Shown here: positions 48,673 to 59,341 of the stretch, in pieces
How the letters are laid out: the number at the start of each line of letters is the position of its first letter
Numbering within the stretch: position 1 is the first letter of the stretch
Source of the DNA: Kazachstania africana CBS 2517
Lineage: Eukaryota; Ascomycota; Saccharomycetes; Saccharomycetales; Saccharomycetaceae
Direction: 5' to 3'
Length of the DNA stretch: 64,000 nt
Assembly (NCBI RefSeq): GCF_000304475.1
Contig: NC_018940.1
Coordinates: forward strand, 1,240,001-1,304,000
Made by a program: the position numbers and the translations under genes
Notes under the pieces: model-generated
What the model was told of the DNA's origin: nothing
What the model saw: only the letters and a program-made list of their open reading frames with translations
Database searches by the model: none

Positions 48673-51600
48673 TTATTTAATTGTTGACCAAGTTTTCAAC
48701 GATGGTGTGTGTGTATAATAATGGCCTGAATAGGTCGACATTTGGTAACCAGTATCATTATTGCTGACATTTCTTGGTTGAATTAAGTTGTGGAAAGTAC
48801 CGGTCAAAGAGCTACCAATGGTATCAGACACGTACGAAGATGCTACAGCAGGAGCAACAATACACACGACGAAAAGAACTAGTACAGCGAAGTATAAACA
48901 ACTATACTTTCTTACCATACGCTTACGTAGACGTGCTTGTTTTAGTGAGTAGATAGGTGGACGGATTTGACGAGATGGTTTTAACCAGAATAACATAATA
49001 GAGTGGAATTTGTCAAATTTAGGTAAGAAAATGAATGGCAAATGGCAAATTAAGATGAAATGACCCAAAACAAAGTCAGCCGCGAAGTTTGATAATTCTA
49101 TAATCTTGGCGACGAATTCTCTTGAAGGTTGAGTCCAGGCCATGTAACCTAAACCTTTACCATACCATTTACCTGTCCAGAAAGCAGTGTTTGCGTGATC
49201 ACTCTTGAATTCACGAGTTAACATGGTAATTGTCATAATATGGAAAATTAATCTTTGAATTTGCATACAAGTGATAACACCAAGTAGCATTCTAGAAAAG
49301 TTGAAACCCTCCAAAACCCACATGACAATGAAGAACACAATGTGGACAATAACGGCAACACCGTGAGCTATACCAGCCATAACGGAACCGGTTTGTTTAC
49401 AGCACATACCGAACAATGGACCTGAACAACATGACATACCCAAGGTAAATAATAATACACCGGCATCAACTGCAATAGGAGCAAGAGTACAAATGATAAC
49501 ACGTAAAACAGAGTTAACTCTATCGTCATCAGTTGTTTTGACACCGGTTTGAGCATTAATGAAAGTGAAAGCAATGAAACAACCAGCAGCATAAATCGCA
49601 CATGGAATAATATCGCTGAGGATTATATTCCATCTCTTGGCTCTTGGAGCATCACCTGCACCCTTCTCTGAATCATCACCTGTCAATTTACGCTTGAAAC
49701 CAGTAATACGTGATCTGGACATTCTTACGAACCCAATCCATGAATTTCTGTGATACTTGTTATTACCTCTTGATAACCATCTGATGAAATCTCTGTAATC
49801 TAAGAAGAAATCTTCTCTGGAGAATTGATGTGGGTTGAAAAGGAACGGAGAGAAGATTAAAGCAGCCAAGGATGCCCAGAACCATAATAAGGCGGCTTGC
49901 CAGTGAGCGACAGTGCCGAAAAACAACATTAACATAGATCTCGCACCCATGTAAATTGCTGAGCCAGCGAATCTTGAATATAGAATGGAGAATGGAATAC
50001 GTGAAGTAGCAAAACCACGACCAGTTGAAATATAACGGGCACCACCTACTGTTAAATCGCTTAACAAAGCAGCAGAATATATTTGACCTGTGAAAACTTC
50101 AAACATTGGTGATAATGACAAAAGATGACGTGCGAATCTTTGAGTTGCTTTCCATACACCACGCTCAATCAATTCTTGAATAACCATAGGGATGAAAGCA
50201 ATCCAGAAGACAATGAAAATGGAGAGTGTGTAACGTCTGACCCAATCAATAGCTGGTGACAAATTATAACAACCAATTGGATACAAAACATCAGTTATAG
50301 GCTTATTCCTGTCATACAAACAAATGATGGATTCATGTGCTAAAGCGTGTAAATTAACCAAGGTCAACATGAACAATTGTAAAGATAATTGGATGAAAAG
50401 ATTATTCAAATGGAAACCAGGATGGGCATAATAAAAAGTTAAGAAACGATCAATTGGTAATTGAGTACCTAGATAATAATATTCACGAGATAACATTTGT
50501 TCACCCATACCGGCACCAATCTTGGTTGTGAAATTCAGAATTGTACCGAAACCTAAATCTCTACCTTTACCACATTGATAATATTCAGAATGTTTAATAC
50601 GACCACCACGTAACAAAGCGTTCATACCGGCGTAAATATCTTCGTTCAAATGTAAACCCTTTTGGGCCTTAGAAACACCACCTCTTGTTGTCATGAAGAC
50701 AGCATTAACGAAATCCGGATGACCATAATGCAATTTACCACCAATTTGAGCCAAAGTACGAGCGAATAAGGTACCAAAAGTTTGTTCCTTACCTGCAGCA
50801 ACATCACCAAGTACACCAGAGTTTTCAGAGAAAATATATTCTCTGGCACCAACAATGGCGACTGGATGGTTGGCAGTTTGTTCCTCGTATTTTAATTCTG
50901 GGGCATATGGGTTAGTTTGTTCGACATTTAATTCTTCAAATTCAGCTAAGATAGATCTAATCTTCAAACATTCTTCTAAATAGTTATCTTGATTAGCATC
51001 AATTAATTGAAGATACTCACCCCTGTAGAAAATTAAGGCATGATTTTGATTATCAGATTTACCATCACCTAGAATTGGGTTACCAGATAATTGAACTCTA
51101 AACTTTGGACGTCTACGACCATTTTCTAGGATTTCACAGTGACCATCGATTAAAGCGGAATAGATTCTTGGTTCTTCACCTTCATTTAGTGGAGGTTCTT
51201 CATCCAAATAAGCAATTTGTAAATCAGGATAAGCTCTTAATAAGAATTCAGCATTTTCTAATTCATGTGGCTTGAACTTGGCCAATCTTTGCATAGAGAC
51301 CAAAAACTTAAACTTTCTTCTTGCCATCTTTTCCAGTTCTCTTTCAAGCCCTTCAGCATTACCACCAAACATTTGAACAATTTCAGGATTTTCAACACGA
51401 TATAACAGTTTAATTGCTCTAGAGTAATTCATGAAACCAGAAACAGTACGGTACAAAGTTTGGGATCTTAGAGAAGCCCAGATTCTCGTACGTAAAGTGT
51501 ATTCAGGAGCTGCTGATTTGAAACCGATACAGTAGAATGGCAGATCATCGATTTGCGCCTTCAATTCATCTTCCTTTTCTGGATCATTTTCATCGTTGTT

Positions 51601-54327
51601 GTCGTAAGCGGCAGTTTCTTCGGCTAAGATCTTTGTATCTTTGACAAAACACTCCCATTCAACAGGATGCAGTTGTTTCAAATATTCTAATAAAGTAACT
51701 CTTGAGAATTGATCATCTTCACGAATAATTTCTCTCAGGGAAAGTAATATTCTTTCAGCATAATGAGGAGTCATAACGGTGAATGTTGGCATGTTATCAA
51801 CAGGTAATGGTTCGGGAATTGGAGTAGCTAAAGATTGTGCAAAGAAAGAGATACGACGCTCGGCTTCGGAATTTCTTGGGAAGAATTCAGTCTCGAAGTT
51901 ATTGTCATCTTGAGAAGCGAAAAAAGTTGGTGCTCTTAAAGTTCTCTTACCTTCAATTTCAGAAGGAACTTGATGATATAATAACTTTTGAACGTGATCA
52001 ATGGCCAATAAATGTTCTCTGTACATGGAAATTACAATAGCATTCCAAACTTGAGATATTAAGACCTTTGGTTTATATTTAATTTCCATATCAGTTGTAG
52101 CTAAAATTTTGGAGTAAATTCTCTTCGGTAATCTGGTGAAGATGTTTCTCCATGGGGTTAAGATGGAAATACCTAAGTAAAAAGATCTACCAACGGAGAA
52201 AATAACATTGACAATGATGTACCATAGATAGGTATCTAAGAAGAAAAGAACGAAATCTGTGGCAACCATTAAACCTAAGGTAATCTTACCTTGATATTTA
52301 CAGATCTTATTACCCCACCAATACTCACCAGTACATCTCATGGTCATTGTGGATAGGATTCTAATTGGGTCTCTCAATGAAAGAATTAAAAAGAAGTAGG
52401 ATTCAGCATATTTTGCAGCAAACACAGTGACCCAGACTAAGTAGGACATCCATCTGTCAAGGCCTTTTAATGGGGCAAAAGAAGCTGTGAATGTTTGAGA
52501 TGCAACGTAACGTCTTGATGATTTTTGCATGTAGGAAGTAAATAAACCACCTAATGGCATGATAGAAAAGAAAATCAAAGTAGCAACAGCAACGAAGAAG
52601 AAAATGACACCAACAGCGTATGCTGCCCTCGAGTAGACATCATCTTTATCGTAAGCAAAAATGAAAATAATTGGGGCAAAATTGACGGCAAAAATACCCA
52701 CAAGGAACCAGAATCTTCTTGAAAGATGCTGAGCACCGGCCCATTTTCTTGGAACGACCATCCATTCACAGATTGTAGCTAAAAGTTGAATAAAGGAAGC
52801 ACAAGAACCACCCAGAGCTGCAGTAGCCCATCTATAAGCAGGTAAAGGTTGATTGTTCACTAATTGTTGATAGTTGTGAGTGTACAAACTTGGAGCATTG
52901 TAAGCAACGTACATCCAATAGACAGAAATATGCATAATCCAGATACGGTTGAAGTTAGTAACTAGATGTAACCATGAACGGGTTTCTTTGAAAGTCTTGA
53001 AAAAGACGTCATCCCATACAACGTCACCTAGACGTAAATAACGTTCTTCTACCGGCAAATCAATTAATTTATTTTCATCATCGAAGATGATCTTGGAGAT
53101 ACCTTCGGGATACCAGAATAATTGGTTGACATCATCATAACCGATAACTTTAGCGTGATCTAATTCACGTTTTACGTAACGACCATCTACAATTTCGAAG
53201 ACTTGATTTCTTAAGAAACGATATAATGGGGTTATTACTCTGTTTAAGTAATCACCTTCTGGGATTGGTTCGGCACGCTGTTGGCATAGTGGGGATTCCA
53301 GATAGTCTAGAGCACATTTATAGATGAAACATAAACATTCAGGTGTGAATCTGACTTGATTGGCTTCACCCCAGACTAATAGATAAAGAGCAATATGGCG
53401 AACTTTTTCGAATGGAGTTAAATTGTTCATTTTGGCTTTCCATCTAAAATCTGCTGCTTCTAAAGAAATATCACCTTCTAATTTTTCTAAAGTTTCTTCA
53501 GTATTTTCACCATTTTCCATGGCTTCTTTCATCTTCTTCTTATTCTTTTTCTTCAATTTTCTTGCCTTTCTTGATAATTTACCTATATTCATATTTCTGA
53601 AACCGACGGCGTCATCCATATCTAATTGAGCTGCAAAATACCATTTCTTGTAGTTAGCTGTATCACCACCAATATAATCGGCGTGTAAAGATAATAGAGC
53701 TTGATCTGGAGACATTCTTGAAGCTCTTGAATCTAGAAGAGTCATGAAATGATCAAACATATTTCTCATCGAATCCCTTTGAAACCCAAATTTATTAGTC
53801 AAATCGATGAAGATATCTTCGATTTGTTCAATAGTGACTGGAGCTTGAGAATCAGCTGTCCAAGCAGGATATGGTTCGTTTGGTAGAGCCATAGCAATGG
53901 CAGCTGGATCATACATAGCAGGAGTAGATGTTCCCGAAGAAGATTGGAACCCGTTCTGCATGCCATCACCGTACGAGAGTTGCGATGGTGTATACTGAGG
54001 ATCCTGGTAATAAGCAGCACCATTAGCACCTGGAGTACCTGGAGGAGGAGGACCATATGAAGAGAAGTCGGAAAAATTTTCCATTTGGTCAGGATTCAAA
54101 GGAGGTTGTTGTTGAGAATAATAGTCTTGATTATCGTAATAAGGTTGTTGTTGTTGGTCAGGATATACAGGGTTACCGTATTCATCATAGTATGGCTGTT
54201 GTTGCTGATACTGATATTGGTCCTGATCCTGATCCTGATATTGATATTGATCTTGATCTTGTGGATAGGAGGAAGGATCAGGTTGCTGATCTGTATAACC
54301 ATTCATATTTGGGTCGTTATATGACAT
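48673..54327 (-). CDS. FKS1: 1,3-beta-D-glucan synthase catalytic subunit Fks1
   Basis: A 1884-residue plasma-membrane GT48 enzyme (S. cerevisiae Fks1 is 1876) that polymerises UDP-glucose into cell-wall beta-1,3-glucan under Rho1 control. A Q/Y/D-rich N-terminal tail (about 1-100) precedes the conserved [15 protein letters not shown] region, six membrane spans, the large cytosolic catalytic domain (about 700-1300, with [26 protein letters not shown] and [20 protein letters not shown] after it) and about ten more spans. Echinocandin hot spot 1 reads FLILSLRDP (residues 646-654) and hot spot 2 DWVRRYTL (1361-1368), both susceptible-type. Candidate SBF sites lie about 1.07 kb upstream. GAS2 on one side and the SPO77-like gene on the other favour FKS1 over its ohnolog GSC2. 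Confidence 0.97.
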   Translation of the reverse strand: MSYNDPNMNGYTDQQPDPSSYPQDQDQYQYQDQDQDQYQYQQQQPYYDEYGNPVYPDQQQQPYYDNQDYYSQQQPPLNPDQMENFSDFSSYGPPPPGTPGANGAAYYQDPQYTPSQLSYGDGMQNGFQSSSGTSTPAMYDPAAIAMALPNEPYPAWTADSQAPVTIEQIEDIFIDLTNKFGFQRDSMRNMFDHFMTLLDSRASRMSPDQALLSLHADYIGGDTANYKKWYFAAQLDMDDAVGFRNMNIGKLSRKARKLKKKNKKKMKEAMENGENTEETLEKLEGDISLEAADFRWKAKMNNLTPFEKVRHIALYLLVWGEANQVRFTPECLCFIYKCALDYLESPLCQQRAEPIPEGDYLNRVITPLYRFLRNQVFEIVDGRYVKRELDHAKVIGYDDVNQLFWYPEGISKIIFDDENKLIDLPVEERYLRLGDVVWDDVFFKTFKETRSWLHLVTNFNRIWIMHISVYWMYVAYNAPSLYTHNYQQLVNNQPLPAYRWATAALGGSCASFIQLLATICEWMVVPRKWAGAQHLSRRFWFLVGIFAVNFAPIIFIFAYDKDDVYSRAAYAVGVIFFFVAVATLIFFSIMPLGGLFTSYMQKSSRRYVASQTFTASFAPLKGLDRWMSYLVWVTVFAAKYAESYFFLILSLRDPIRILSTMTMRCTGEYWWGNKICKYQGKITLGLMVATDFVLFFLDTYLWYIIVNVIFSVGRSFYLGISILTPWRNIFTRLPKRIYSKILATTDMEIKYKPKVLISQVWNAIVISMYREHLLAIDHVQKLLYHQVPSEIEGKRTLRAPTFFASQDDNNFETEFFPRNSEAERRISFFAQSLATPIPEPLPVDNMPTFTVMTPHYAERILLSLREIIREDDQFSRVTLLEYLKQLHPVEWECFVKDTKILAEETAAYDNNDENDPEKEDELKAQIDDLPFYCIGFKSAAPEYTLRTRIWASLRSQTLYRTVSGFMNYSRAIKLLYRVENPEIVQMFGGNAEGLERELEKMARRKFKFLVSMQRLAKFKPHELENAEFLLRAYPDLQIAYLDEEPPLNEGEEPRIYSALIDGHCEILENGRRRPKFRVQLSGNPILGDGKSDNQNHALIFYRGEYLQLIDANQDNYLEECLKIRSILAEFEELNVEQTNPYAPELKYEEQTANHPVAIVGAREYIFSENSGVLGDVAAGKEQTFGTLFARTLAQIGGKLHYGHPDFVNAVFMTTRGGVSKAQKGLHLNEDIYAGMNALLRGGRIKHSEYYQCGKGRDLGFGTILNFTTKIGAGMGEQMLSREYYYLGTQLPIDRFLTFYYAHPGFHLNNLFIQLSLQLFMLTLVNLHALAHESIICLYDRNKPITDVLYPIGCYNLSPAIDWVRRYTLSIFIVFWIAFIPMVIQELIERGVWKATQRFARHLLSLSPMFEVFTGQIYSAALLSDLTVGGARYISTGRGFATSRIPFSILYSRFAGSAIYMGARSMLMLFFGTVAHWQAALLWFWASLAALIFSPFLFNPHQFSREDFFLDYRDFIRWLSRGNNKYHRNSWIGFVRMSRSRITGFKRKLTGDDSEKGAGDAPRAKRWNIILSDIIPCAIYAAGCFIAFTFINAQTGVKTTDDDRVNSVLRVIICTLAPIAVDAGVLLFTLGMSCCSGPLFGMCCKQTGSVMAGIAHGVAVIVHIVFFIVMWVLEGFNFSRMLLGVITCMQIQRLIFHIMTITMLTREFKSDHANTAFWTGKWYGKGLGYMAWTQPSREFVAKIIELSNFAADFVLGHFILICHLPFIFLPKFDKFHSIMLFWLKPSRQIRPPIYSLKQARLRKRMVRKYSCLYFAVLVLFVVCIVAPAVASSYVSDTIGSSLTGTFHNLIQPRNVSNNDTGYQMSTYSGHYYTHTPSLKTWSTIK

Positions 54328-55678
54328 GGTATTTTTCAGTAGTTAATATCTATGTAACTGGATGAAATTTTTCAGAAAAGAAGCTTAGAAAAAAAAACAA
54401 GATGGAAAGTAAAATGGTTTCTTTCTTCTATGTATATAATAATCCTTTTCCTTCTATGAAGCCTTCTTTCTTTTTAATAAAAGGTGGAATTTGATGTATG
54501 GATGGTTTTTTGACCTTTGAATAGATAGTTTTCTTTATTTTTAGTTTTTGAATATTAACGATAGAAATATTTTGACAGAAATATATACAACCTGACTTTG
54601 ATGGTGGTAGCTAGTAGGTGTTATTCAAGAGAGAAAGGAATTTAGAAGCAAAAAAAATTGTAAATGCAGTCTATAAAATATATAGAAGAGAGAGAAAAAA
54701 ATTTGATTTGATTTCCTCGAGAGGGCCATACGTTACATATGGACAGAAATAGAGAGAGGGAATTTTTTTTCTCTTTCCTTTCTTTCTGACAAAGGTTTTT
54801 TTTTCTGATGTTTTGGCATCGAAACACAAAAGAGAAAGAAGAGAGTGAATCAAGAAATTTTGAAAAGTTACGTCCGTCGCTGTGTGTCGTTCGTGCATTC
54901 GTCGGTGTCGTCGCCAGTTGGGTTTCTTCAGATGGGCCTTCTTCCTTCACGCTTTCTCGAGGGAGACTGCTGATTTTGCAGTGATGGTGTGTCACGATGT
55001 ACGTACAGAAAACCGCCGAGAGAAACAAAAGGAAGAGGCAAAAAAAAGCAATTATTCCTTTCGCCTTTTTTTTGCGTTTCTCGATGATGAAAATGGGCTT
55101 TTGTTGCTGTTTTCTCCTTCGTTTTCTGTGAAAAGTTCCGTGGAGGGGGAGGGGAAGGAAGCAGAATTTAAAAATAGAATTCAGGTCCTGTGCTTAGAGT
55201 TCGACACAGTGCGGTCCATTTCTTTTTTTTTCTCTGCTTTTTTCCCGCTACGTTGTTTTTTATTACCTCACAAAGTTACCACGAAGTGGGAGAATGGAAA
55301 GCAGCAGCAGGCGTGGTGGGAACCAACTGATCGGTCGCGACTCACATACAGCATCAGATGCTGATCGTGGCCTTCATTATGCGTGAAATATGCGACACGA
55401 AAACGCGAACAGGGAACGTACTATGGAAATTCTCTCGCTCTCTATTTTTCTTCTGGATTAGTTTCGCTGCTTCATTTCTTCCAGTCTCCACTTCACGTCT
55501 TTCCGGACTCATTTTTGTGGGCGCATGTCACTGGAAGGAACATGTCAATCTCAAAGAGGGAAAAGTTACGATAAAAAAATTAAAGTGGCTTGGTCTTTCT
55601 TCTTTTGCTCCTATTCGTTCTGAATCAATGCCTCCAATGGGGGCATACTTCCCCTGGCTTGGCAATCAGTTGACCATT
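54328..55678. promoter_or_regulatory. Long FKS1 upstream region
   Basis: This 1.35-kb region lies between the FKS1 start and the SPO77-like stop. It holds CACGAAA followed at once by ACGCG (55396-55407), resembling SBF/MBF sites, and several purine or pyrimidine runs. Frames of 124-160 codons on the + strand (54882-55364, 55358-55732) overlap each other, lack domains and are not called. In S. cerevisiae FKS1 is cell-cycle controlled by SBF and by the cell-wall pathway. Confidence 0.5.
55396..55407. promoter_or_regulatory. SCB-like CACGAAA with adjacent ACGCG
   Basis: CACGAAA (55396-55402), an SBF-type cell-cycle box, is followed by ACGCG. FKS1 peaks in G1/S in S. cerevisiae via such sites. 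At about 1.07 kb upstream of the FKS1 ATG it is far for yeast, so the link is tentative. Confidence 0.4.
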
Positions 55679-56662
55679 TTAGGAATAGTAATGTGCGCTT
55701 ATTACCCTCTTCTTCATTTTTTCCTTTTTTGAGCCAATCCTCCTCTTAAACCATTGTTTCAATTTGTGGAACCGCCTCCATTTCTTCTTTGTCTCTTGTG
55801 TATTACTAGGCAGCACGTGGTGGTTCAAATTGAATAAATCTGCATATTGCTGTGGGGGTAATAATGCATCCTCGTCTTGAAATACAGTCATCTGTTCCGG
55901 ACATTCTTGAAAATTTATAATGTTACATGGTACTACTGCTGCTGTCGTTCCTGTCGCTGCGCAAGCTGCAACAACAGGATTTATTGTCTGCAGGAACAAT
56001 AATGGTAAAGCGTTCCTACCTGAAGACTCATTACACATCTCATTGTTTGGTTCTGCTTCTTCCTCCTCTTTTTCATCTTCGTCACTTTTTAGTGATTGTA
56101 TCATTTCCAATATAGATAGCTTATAGAGTTGAAACAAACTCCATTCGTCAAGTACATATTTCATCAAAGTGTCCTGATTCTTCCTGATCATTCCATATAG
56201 AAAATTTAATATCTCTCCATTTTCTCCATAATTCTTGAAAATGTGATCAATTAACCTAAAAATATAACAGTTATTGTAAACTCCATTGTTACCGTTCTTA
56301 TTTACTGAAAATGACAATAAAAAATCTATTATTTTCAAATACCGTATCATTACTTCCATTTCGTTTCGTATTCCCATCATAATCTTAATTACCTCTTGAG
56401 ACAGCTTCCCAAATTTCAACTTGTCAATCTCCATCATTTCCACCCTCTTAAATTCAAATATTTTTATCATTTCAACCACTTTATTGAGTAAATTTTTATT
56501 TAATGGATCCAATATTACCCGAAACAATTCCTCTACAATAGTATCCTGAGTAACACGTTCATATCTTCTAGAAGTCAGCGCATTTGGTCTTCGCTGTCGT
56601 ATTGAATAATTGATCACACTGTCATCATTTCCTACATCTAGTATCATACCTATTTTATTCAT
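55679..56662 (-). CDS. SPO77: SPO77-like protein (by position)
   Basis: A 327-residue protein from the first ATG; a TTG 21 bases upstream is ignored. The N-terminal two-thirds (about 40-210) looks alpha-helical, rich in I, M, K and E (VILDPLNKNLLNKVVEMIKI), followed by an acidic linker (DEDEKEEEEAEP), a variable region and a strongly basic C-terminus (KKKWRRFHKLKQWFKRRIG). I recognise no catalytic domain. The place and strand between FKS1 and VRP1 match S. cerevisiae SPO77 (YLR341W, 477 residues), a sporulation protein needed for spore-wall formation. The call is mainly synteny; the protein is about 150 residues shorter than Spo77. Confidence 0.5.
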   Translation of the reverse strand: MNKIGMILDVGNDDSVINYSIRQRRPNALTSRRYERVTQDTIVEELFRVILDPLNKNLLNKVVEMIKIFEFKRVEMMEIDKLKFGKLSQEVIKIMMGIRNEMEVMIRYLKIIDFLLSFSVNKNGNNGVYNNCYIFRLIDHIFKNYGENGEILNFLYGMIRKNQDTLMKYVLDEWSLFQLYKLSILEMIQSLKSDEDEKEEEEAEPNNEMCNESSGRNALPLLFLQTINPVVAACAATGTTAAVVPCNIINFQECPEQMTVFQDEDALLPPQQYADLFNLNHHVLPSNTQETKKKWRRFHKLKQWFKRRIGSKKEKMKKRVISAHYYS

Positions 56663-57077
56663 CTTCCGGAGAATATTCCTCAAATTTGTGGCAATCCAGA
56701 GGCCTTACCCTATTAAAAATATTACTATTTATCCAACTCACATAACTTGTGTTTTTTGTCGTCTTCTCTGTATTTCATATTCCATCTTTGTCATTTTATT
56801 CATTCATGCCACTATGTTAAATCTTCTGTCACCACCACTTGAAAAAAATCTCTATCATTATGTGGGTACTCACATTGTATTATTTCATAGATGGGTACTT
56901 ACCTTTGACAATCGTTTTATACGTCCACAGTAAAGGGGCTTCTCAATATCAGTTATAATGAAAGAAGACAAAAAAAAAAAGTATGTATTGAAAAAAAAGA
57001 GGTAATCCCAGAGCGGTAGATAGGTATTCCAGATCGGTATATACACAATTCTTCCATCAAACTAATATAGTTAAGTA
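56663..57077. other. Divergent SPO77-like/VRP1 promoter region
   Basis: This 415-bp AT-rich region has A-runs (56971-56980 and nearby) close to VRP1. I looked for a mid-sporulation element matching GNCRCAAAW and found none. Confidence 0.5.
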
Positions 57078-59318
57078 ATGGCTGGTCCTCCACCACCACC
57101 TCCTCCACCTCCTCCTCCTCCTCCTGCAGGGCTTGGACAGTCCTCTAATAATGCTGTGACACCAGCTAGTTCTGTCATGCAAGGTCGTGATGCTTTACTG
57201 GGCGATATAAGAAAAGGGACACGATTAAAGAAGGCACAAACTAACGATAGAAGTGCGCCAGCTATTACAGCTAATATCTCATCGACTCCCGTCCCTACGG
57301 GGCCTCCTTCTTCCGCTCCTGCAATCCCAACGATGCCGGCAGGTGCACCACAGTTAGGTGATATCTTAGCTGGCGGGCTCCCAAAACTAAAACATGTAGA
57401 CAAATCTGCTCCAACTCCTAATATTCCAACGGGTAGACCTAGCAATAGAAGTCACCAGAAGAAGGCCTCTGTATCCGTGCCTCAAGCGAACTCCACGCCT
57501 GCTCCTCCAATACCTTCCGGTGCACCACCAATTCCAACAAGTGCTCCTCCTATACCTGCAGCTCATACACCAAGCATACCCTCCCATCCAGGCCAAAAGT
57601 CCTCACGAACTTCTTCAAATCAAAATAATCAGTCTTCGAGTACATTCCCATCAATACCGGCACACCCAAGCAAAAGGCCCACAAGAGCTCCATCAAATAC
57701 AGTTCCTGCTGCACCACCACCACCTCCACCTCCTCCTTCAATCCCATCTGCTCCTCCACAACGGCCAATATCTGTCTCTACTTCTACAACAACTACTGAA
57801 GTATCTAGTACTCCCCTACCAAATGGATTACCATTTTTGGCAGACATTAACGCAAGAAGATCTGAAAGGCATGTAGTTGATTCAATCCCATCAACCTCAA
57901 CAGCAGGTAAAACCTCTTCTCCTTCTACTGGCTATACTCCAGCTATGCCGTCGGCCCCGGCACCTTCCGTCCCTGCAGCTCCGGCTCCATCAACGCCATC
58001 TATGCCAGCAATTTCTGCTCCGATGCCACCGCATGTTCCTGCTCCATCGGCACCCTCTGCTCCATCCATAGGAGTTCCACCTAAGTTGGCAGCTCCACCT
58101 CTTCCATTCGCAGTGCCCCCATCTGCTCCACCGCTACCATCTACCACTGCTCCGTCTGCTCCACCACTTCCATCTACCACTGCTCCATCTGCCCCACCGC
58201 TGCCATCCACTACTCCTCCATCTGCCCCACTGCTACCATCTACTACTGCTCCATTTGCCCCACCACTGCCATCCACTACTCCTCCATCTACTACTGCCCC
58301 ACCCCCTCCACCCGCTCCAGAGCTCTCATCTAGTGCATCAACAGCTACCCCACCACCACCTCCTCCACCTCCTCCAGCTTCCTCTTCTTTATCGGGTAAT
58401 GCACAATCAGAACTATCTGTACCTGTCAGTGCTGGTCCTCTTCCATTCTTAGCTGAAATTCAAAAGAAAAGAGATGACAGATTTGTCGTTGGAGGCAATA
58501 CAGGTTACCAAACAGCGGTAGATCCAGCTTCTGTTCCCGATGCTTCTGGTCCATTGACAGTTCCATCCGCATCTTTGCCAAGCAAGAGCGGTAATTCATT
58601 TTTAAATGAAATTGAATCAAAAATGAAAACCAAGAATAAACCGGTAATACCTGCAGCTTCATCAACATCTTCTGTCCCTACCTCGACAGCACCTCCCTTG
58701 CCTTCAATGGCACCACCCGCTCCAATGGCACCAGCACCGCCGGCTATCCCTTCTGCTCCTGCCGCGATAGCCCCGCAGCCCAATACTAAAACTTCATTTT
58801 TGAGTGAAATTGAATCTACCATAGGTCATCACCAACCTTCTGTGCCCCCACCAATGGTCCCTTCTGCGCCAGCTCCTTTAGCTCCGTCACTCCCAGTTTA
58901 TAATGCCCCATCTAAACCGGCGCCTGCTGTGCCAGCAGAAAATACTATAACGACGCATTCTCCTCATCCGCCACCACCACCTCCTCCCCCTCCTGCACCT
59001 GTACCTGAATTACCTACGTCGAGCGCATCCCATTCAGTTCCTCAATCCTCATCCTCATTTAGTAAACAACGTCTATTTGCATCATCAGAACCTGTGCGTA
59101 ATAAAATAAGCCCAGACTCATATACATTAGATGTGAATACTTCAAGAAGCGTAACGACCGATGGTAAAAAAGCCCAACTCAAAATTGATGATTCAAGATT
59201 CAATTGGAAAACAAACGTTGCTCAAATGCCAGCACCAAGAAAATTCCAAAAAATAAAAAAATTGTACCCAAGCGGAGGGGGTAGTACTGTTCCGTTAGAT
59301 TTCAGTCTATATAATTAA
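57078..59318 (+). CDS. VRP1: Verprolin Vrp1 (WIP family actin regulator)
   Basis: A 746-residue proline-rich protein (S. cerevisiae Vrp1 is 817). A polyproline start is followed by a WH2 actin-binding motif (residues 37-53, GRDALLGDIRKGTRLKKA). Further WH2-like or LxxI segments (GDILAGGLPKLKHVD, LPFLADINARR, PLPFLAEIQKKRDDR) are set among many APPPPPP and PSAP tracts that can bind SH3 domains of type I myosins. The C-terminal WASP-binding block (FNWKTNVAQMPAPRKF, KIKKLYPSGGGSTVPLDFSLY) would bind Las17. It acts at cortical actin patches in endocytosis and polarity. A five-copy minisatellite (58122-58286) lies within. It is convergent with ERV1, with 23 bp between the stops. Confidence 0.95.
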   Translation: MAGPPPPPPPPPPPPPAGLGQSSNNAVTPASSVMQGRDALLGDIRKGTRLKKAQTNDRSAPAITANISSTPVPTGPPSSAPAIPTMPAGAPQLGDILAGGLPKLKHVDKSAPTPNIPTGRPSNRSHQKKASVSVPQANSTPAPPIPSGAPPIPTSAPPIPAAHTPSIPSHPGQKSSRTSSNQNNQSSSTFPSIPAHPSKRPTRAPSNTVPAAPPPPPPPPSIPSAPPQRPISVSTSTTTTEVSSTPLPNGLPFLADINARRSERHVVDSIPSTSTAGKTSSPSTGYTPAMPSAPAPSVPAAPAPSTPSMPAISAPMPPHVPAPSAPSAPSIGVPPKLAAPPLPFAVPPSAPPLPSTTAPSAPPLPSTTAPSAPPLPSTTPPSAPLLPSTTAPFAPPLPSTTPPSTTAPPPPPAPELSSSASTATPPPPPPPPPASSSLSGNAQSELSVPVSAGPLPFLAEIQKKRDDRFVVGGNTGYQTAVDPASVPDASGPLTVPSASLPSKSGNSFLNEIESKMKTKNKPVIPAASSTSSVPTSTAPPLPSMAPPAPMAPAPPAIPSAPAAIAPQPNTKTSFLSEIESTIGHHQPSVPPPMVPSAPAPLAPSLPVYNAPSKPAPAVPAENTITTHSPHPPPPPPPPPAPVPELPTSSASHSVPQSSSSFSKQRLFASSEPVRNKISPDSYTLDVNTSRSVTTDGKKAQLKIDDSRFNWKTNVAQMPAPRKFQKIKKLYPSGGGSTVPLDFSLYN
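58122..58286 (+). repeat. Five-copy 33-bp coding minisatellite in VRP1
   Basis: Five in-frame tandem units of 33 bp begin at 58122, 58155, 58188, 58221 and 58254. Each encodes an 11-residue unit of the form SAPPLPSTTAP; the fourth has LLP and the fifth starts with F. Unit number probably varies among strains. Confidence 0.93.
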
Positions 59319-59341
59319 CTATAAAATATGTACATTTCTTA

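Noticed and set aside
54882..55732. 160- and 124-codon + strand frames upstream of FKS1
   Set aside because: They overlap each other and low-complexity tracts, and the protein composition is not gene-like.
57071..58822. Glycine- and histidine/leucine-rich frames opposite or alongside VRP1
   Set aside because: Shadow frames of a proline-rich gene; the composition is explained by CCN codons.
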